A stretch of 64,000 bases of DNA, taken from positions 9,591,505-9,655,504 of the forward strand of contig NC_064434.1 of NCBI RefSeq assembly GCF_023343835.1, read 5' to 3'. The notes beneath the pieces were generated by a model, which was not told the DNA's origin, searched no databases, and was given only the letters and a program-made list of their open reading frames with translations. Positions 35,260-64,000 of the stretch are shown piece after piece. Both the position numbers and the translations under genes were made by a program. Each line of letters begins with the position of its first letter. The stretch's first letter is position 1. This stretch comes from Lagopus muta. Its lineage: Eukaryota > Chordata > Aves > Galliformes > Phasianidae.

Positions 35260-36045
35260 GCTCCTCATCCAGGCACCTCTTGAACACTGCCAGGGACGGC
35301 AACTCCACCACCTCCCTGGCAGCCATTCCAGTGCCTGACCACTCTGAGAGAAAAAGTTCTTCCTCATGTCCAACCTAAACCTCCTCTGATACAACTTGTG
35401 GCCATTTCCCTGGGTCCTGTTTGTTGCCTGGGAGAAGAGGCCAAAACTCTCTTCACCACAACCCCCCTTCAGGAAGTTGTAGAGTGCAATGAGGTCTCCC
35501 CTGAGCCTCCTCTTCTCCTGACTGAACAATCCCAGCTCCTTCAGCTACTCCTCATAGGATCTGTGCTCCAGACCCCTCACCAGTTTCGTTGCCCTTCTCT
35601 GGACGCACTCCAGGGCCTCAATGTCTTTCCTGTAGCAAGGGGCCCAAAACTGAACACAGCACTCGAGGTGCAGCCTCACCAGTGCTGAGTAGAGGGGGAT
35701 GATCACCTCCCTGCTCCTGCTGGCCACACTATTTCTAATACAGGCCAGGATGCCGTTGGCCCTCTTGGCCACCTGGGCACACTGTTGGCTCATGTTCAGC
35801 CGAGCATCAACCAACACCCCCAGGTCCCTTTCCTCTTCACACTCATCCAGCCACTCATCCCCAAGCCTGTAACGCTGCATGGGTTTGTTGTGGCCAAAAT
35901 GCAGGACCTTGGCCTTGTTGAACCTCATCCCATTCACCTCAGCCCAGCGGTCCAGCCTGTCCAAATCCCTCTGAAGGGCTTCCCTATCCTCAGGCAGATC
36001 AACGCCACCTCCCAGCTTGATGTCATCTGCAAACTTACTGAGTAA
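35260..36045 (-). mobile_element. CR1 LINE fragment, reverse
   Basis: On the minus strand it encodes the C-terminal part of the CR1 reverse-transcriptase [48 protein letters not shown] and [15 protein letters not shown]. The frame breaks toward both ends. It lacks the usual 3' end with octamers, which is odd because CR1 copies normally lose the 5' end. Confidence 0.92.
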
Positions 36046-36679
36046 TGATAGTATCTAACATTTAATTCCTCTGAGCAATTACCTTGTCTCACTTTGTAAG
36101 CACTGGATAAAAATCCAAGGTGATATAAGCAATTAAATAAAAAAAAAACCACAACAAGATATAAGAGCATGTCAAATTGAGTGAATTTCTAAAACTTATT
36201 CATTTTAAATACAGATGCTCTTGTATGGATGAGTAAACATATTATTTCAATTATTGAGACAATATAACTTCAGTGCAGAGAACTGTTACAAAAAATAACT
36301 AAGCAGGATTTTTTGGGTGATATTTTCAAATTATTATCATTCCACTTACGAACTTCCTCTGGCTCTCTTGTTCAGCTCTAAGATGCTGTAGTTCATCACA
36401 CATAGGAGTTGAGCCAACTTTGCTTTATAATTCTTACGTATGTGCTCCTAAATCAGCATTAGTTAAAAAGTTGGATGTCCAGCACTTGAAGTTACATACA
36501 AAGTGTACCTTCAATTAAATGATGTGATGATAACCAATGGTTAGTTCTATCTCTACGTTTTCAGATAGCCTCTCAGAAGAGGGATACGGCATTGAACTTG
36601 ACAAGATGCAGGTGTGAGTACTTCATCACAATCCTCCTTTATGGAGGACACTGAACAAAATGTTCCTATTTTGGTGTTC

Positions 36680-36990
36680 AGGGGTGCTAGCTGGCAACCA
36701 GCTGAACATGAACCAGCACAGTGCTGAGGTGCCAAGAAGGCCAATGGCATCCTGGCTTGTATCAGAAACAGTGTAGTCAGCAGGACTAGGGAGGTGATAA
36801 TTCCCCTGTACGTAGTACTGGTGAGGCCACACTTCCAGTGCTGTGTTCAGTTTTGAGCCCCTCACTACACTGAAGCCCTGGAGCATGTCCAGAGAAGAGT
36901 AATGAAGCTGTGAAGGGTCTGGAGCATAAGTCCTTTGAGGTGCAGCTGAAGGAACTGGGATTGTTCATCCTGAAGAAGAAGAGGTTCAGG
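36680..36990 (+). mobile_element. CR1 LINE fragment, forward
   Basis: Degraded translation includes [10 protein letters not shown]-like text, then [11 protein letters not shown], a CVQF block, and KSFEVQLKELGLFILKKKR. It is truncated at both ends and has frame breaks. Confidence 0.85.
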
Positions 36991-37254
36991 GTGATACCCT
37001 GGAGATACATGGCACTTGCATTGCATGAAGTGGATGATTGTTCAGAGCAGGATGCAGAAAACACGACACTGATAGCCTACTGTCTACTCCTATGCTTTTT
37101 TTAGGTCCATCACCTAAAGGGCAGCTTTGGCATGTAAAAGGTGCATTTCATAGTGGTGTCCTCAGTTGGCCACAGGCTGCTTCTGGAGCACTCTGCAACA
37201 GTGGCAGGGACAAGGGCCTGGGCCTCATGCTACTGCTGCTGAGGCACTGTGCAT

Positions 37255-38682
37255 ATAACCAGCACCATCTCTCTCTGAAGAAAGGGACAAGGAGCAAGGA
37301 GGACCTGGAGAACTACAGGCTGGTGAGTCTCACCTCTGTGCCTGGGAAGATCATGGAACAGATCCTCCTGGACGACATGCTTGATCACATGAGGAATGAG
37401 GGTGTGATCCAAGACAGCCAGCATGGCTTCACCAGGGGAAGGTCATGCTTGAGCAATCTGGTGGCCTTCTATGATGGAGTGATGGCATTGGTGGACAAGG
37501 GAAAGGTGACCGATGTCATTTACCTGGACTTGAGCAAGGCCTTTGACATGGTCCCCCACCACATCCTTATCTCCAAACTGGAGGGATGTGGATTTGATGG
37601 GTGGACCACTTGATGGATAAGAACCTGGTTGAAAGGCCGCAGTCAGAGGGTGGTCATCAATGGTTCTGTGTCCAGGTAGAGGCCGGTAACGAGGGGTCTG
37701 TTTTGGGACCTGTGCACTCTTACATCTTTATCAATGACATCGATGACAGAATCGAGTGCACCCTCAGCAAGTTTGCTGACGACACCAAACTGAGTGGTGA
37801 GGTTAACATGGTAGAAGGAAGGGATGCCATTCAGAGGGACCTCGAGAGGCTAGAAAGGTGGGCCCGGGTGAACCTGATGAGATTCAACATGGCAAAGTGC
37901 AGAGTTTTGCACTTGGGCTGGAGGAATCCCAGGCATCCATACAGGCTGGAAGGAGCGGTCCTCGAGAGCAGCCCTGCAGAGAAGGACCTGGGGGTCTTGA
38001 TGGATGAAAAACTGAACATGAGCCAGCAGTGTGCTCTTGTGGCTCAAAAAGCAAATGGTATCCTGGGCTCCATCAAAAGAGGGGTGGTCAGCAGGGACAG
38101 GGAGGTGATTGTCCTCCTCTATTCTGCTCTTGTGAGGCCCCATCTGGAGTACTGTGTCCAGGTCTGGAGCCCCCAGTACAAAAAAGACAGGGAGCTGTTG
38201 GAGAGGGTCAAGAGGAGAGCCAGGAAGATGATCAGAGGACTGGAGCACCTCCCCTATGAGGACAGGCTGAGGGAGCTGGGCTTGTTCAGCCTGGAGAAAA
38301 GAAGGCTGCGGGGTGACCTCATTGCAGCTTTTCAGTACCTAAAGGGAGCCTATAAACAAACAGGAGGGAAATCAACTCTTTGAAAGGGTTGACAACTGCA
38401 GGACAAGGGGAAATGGTTTTAAGTTGAGGGAGGGAAGATTTAGGTTGGATGTCAGGGGGAAGTTCTTTACAGAGTGGTGAGGTGCTGGAACAGGCTGCCC
38501 AGAGACGTTATGGATGCCCCGTCCATCCCTGGAGGTGTTCAAGGCCAGACTGGATGGTGCCCTGGGCAGCCTGGCCTAGTATTAAACGGGGAGGTTGGTG
38601 GCCCTGCATGTGGCACAGGAATTGCAGATTCATGATCCTTGAGGTCCCTTCCAACTCTGTCCATTCTGTGATTCTTTGATTC
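37255..38682 (+). mobile_element. CR1 LINE copy with reverse-transcriptase domain
   Basis: This is the longest CR1 here, about 1.4 kb, 5'-truncated. RT motifs are visible: [44 protein letters not shown] (motif A) and FADDTKL at 37772-37792 (catalytic DD). A frameshift between about 37610 and 37740 splits the ORF into two frames, so it is inactive. The 3' UTR ends in the expected GTCCCTTCCAACTCTG and octamer ATTCTGTGATTCTTTG. Confidence 0.95.
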
Positions 38683-39081
38683 CGAAGGGCTCCCTTACAC
38701 CTTTAACACACTGAGTGCAGGTACCAGCCCAGGTAAATTGTGAGTGTCCAACACAGCCTGTGAATGAGCATAATTGTGTCTAATGCCTGCTGCCCTCCAT
38801 CGTTTACCCCAGCCAACAGTGGGGCAATTCTGGCGTAATTCTCTCTATAAAAATACGATGTGGGATTCACACACTTTTTGATTTTCCTTTATGTAAAAGC
38901 GGAATGGTCTTTATTAATTAAAGAAGTACGAGCAGGATCGTTTCGTAGCCACAAAGACGGCGCGCTGCCACTGAGCACACACTGAGCTGCCAAACCCCCA
39001 CCCTCAGCCCCGCCGCCATGTCCGGGGTGGGAGGAGGAGAGGAAAAAAGGGGGGAAGGAGGAGGAGGCGGGCCACTGCTGC

Positions 39082-39089
39082 CCGGAAGT
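39082..39089 (+). promoter_or_regulatory. ETS/GABP-type site
   Basis: CCGGAAGT is the consensus ETS core, 96 bases before the WDR35 start. A second core in reverse (CTTCCGG) lies near 39113. Both are typical of TATA-less promoters. Confidence 0.55.
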
Positions 39090-39124
39090 AGAAGGTAAGC
39101 GCCAAGAGTGCGCTTCCGGCGGCG

Positions 39125-39138
39125 GTTGCCAGGGCAAC
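39125..39138. promoter_or_regulatory. X-box (RFX binding site) of WDR35
   Basis: GTTGCCAGGGCAAC is a perfect inverted repeat with a 2-base spacer, fitting the RFX X-box. It sits 46 bases before the start codon. RFX2/RFX3 with FOXJ1 drive intraflagellar transport genes through such sites. Confidence 0.85.
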
Positions 39139-39184
39139 GAAGGAGGTTAGCGCTGTGGCGCCGTGCCGCGCGTCCTGTCCCAGG

Positions 39185-64000
<24,816 letters not shown>

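Larger units (their letters stand above)
33870..38990. other. MATN3-WDR35 intergenic region
   Basis: There is no host gene here. It is dominated by three CR1 segments: reverse near 35260-36045, forward near 36680-36990 and forward 37255-38682. The first 1.3 kb shows nothing recognisable. Confidence 0.7.

Noticed and set aside
37038-38383. Apparent novel genes with reverse-transcriptase motifs
   Set aside because: They are two frames of one frameshifted CR1 LINE, with standard CR1 motifs and octamer 3' end.

Overview
This is vertebrate nuclear DNA, almost certainly from a bird and probably a galliform such as chicken. The evidence is intron-rich genes with GT-AG splicing, CpG-island promoters, and more than fifteen fragments of the avian/reptilian CR1 LINE. 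There is also a deleted mariner copy of the type known from chicken. Species assignment is inference; no search was run.

Three genes lie head-to-tail on the + strand. Bases 1-3560 hold no gene I can recognise. A CpG island (about 3560-4500) starts LAPTM4A (coding 4031-15946, 7 exons, 229 aa), a four-helix late-endosomal/lysosomal membrane protein; its 3' UTR ends near 16640. A 1.8 kb spacer with an old CR1 fragment precedes a second CpG island and MATN3 (coding 18538-33410, 8 exons, 452 aa). MATN3 encodes secreted cartilage matrilin-3: signal peptide, one vWA domain, four EGF modules each on its own 123-nt exon, and a C-terminal coiled coil. Its last intron (31167-33354) has the signals of a minor-spliceosome AT-AC intron, which gives the correct C-terminus. 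Bases 33860-39000 are intergenic and hold three CR1 segments. A third CpG island with a perfect RFX X-box starts WDR35 (39185 to beyond 64000), encoding IFT121 of the ciliary IFT-A complex. Seventeen coding exons are visible, including a 33-nt microexon at 50542-50574; the gene runs off the right edge.

The order LAPTM4A-MATN3-WDR35 matches the human 2p24 block as I know it. The genes do not form a pathway: one is lysosomal, one is cartilage matrix, one is ciliary. MATN3 and WDR35 are both human skeletal-dysplasia genes, but nothing in the sequence shows shared control.

I found no undescribed biological system. The points most worth a second look are the AT-AC intron of MATN3 and its mariner insertion, the X-box of WDR35, the conserved microexon, and CR1 direct repeats around WDR35 exons 9-10. 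An unidentified minus-strand coding remnant inside MATN3 intron 6 also merits a check.
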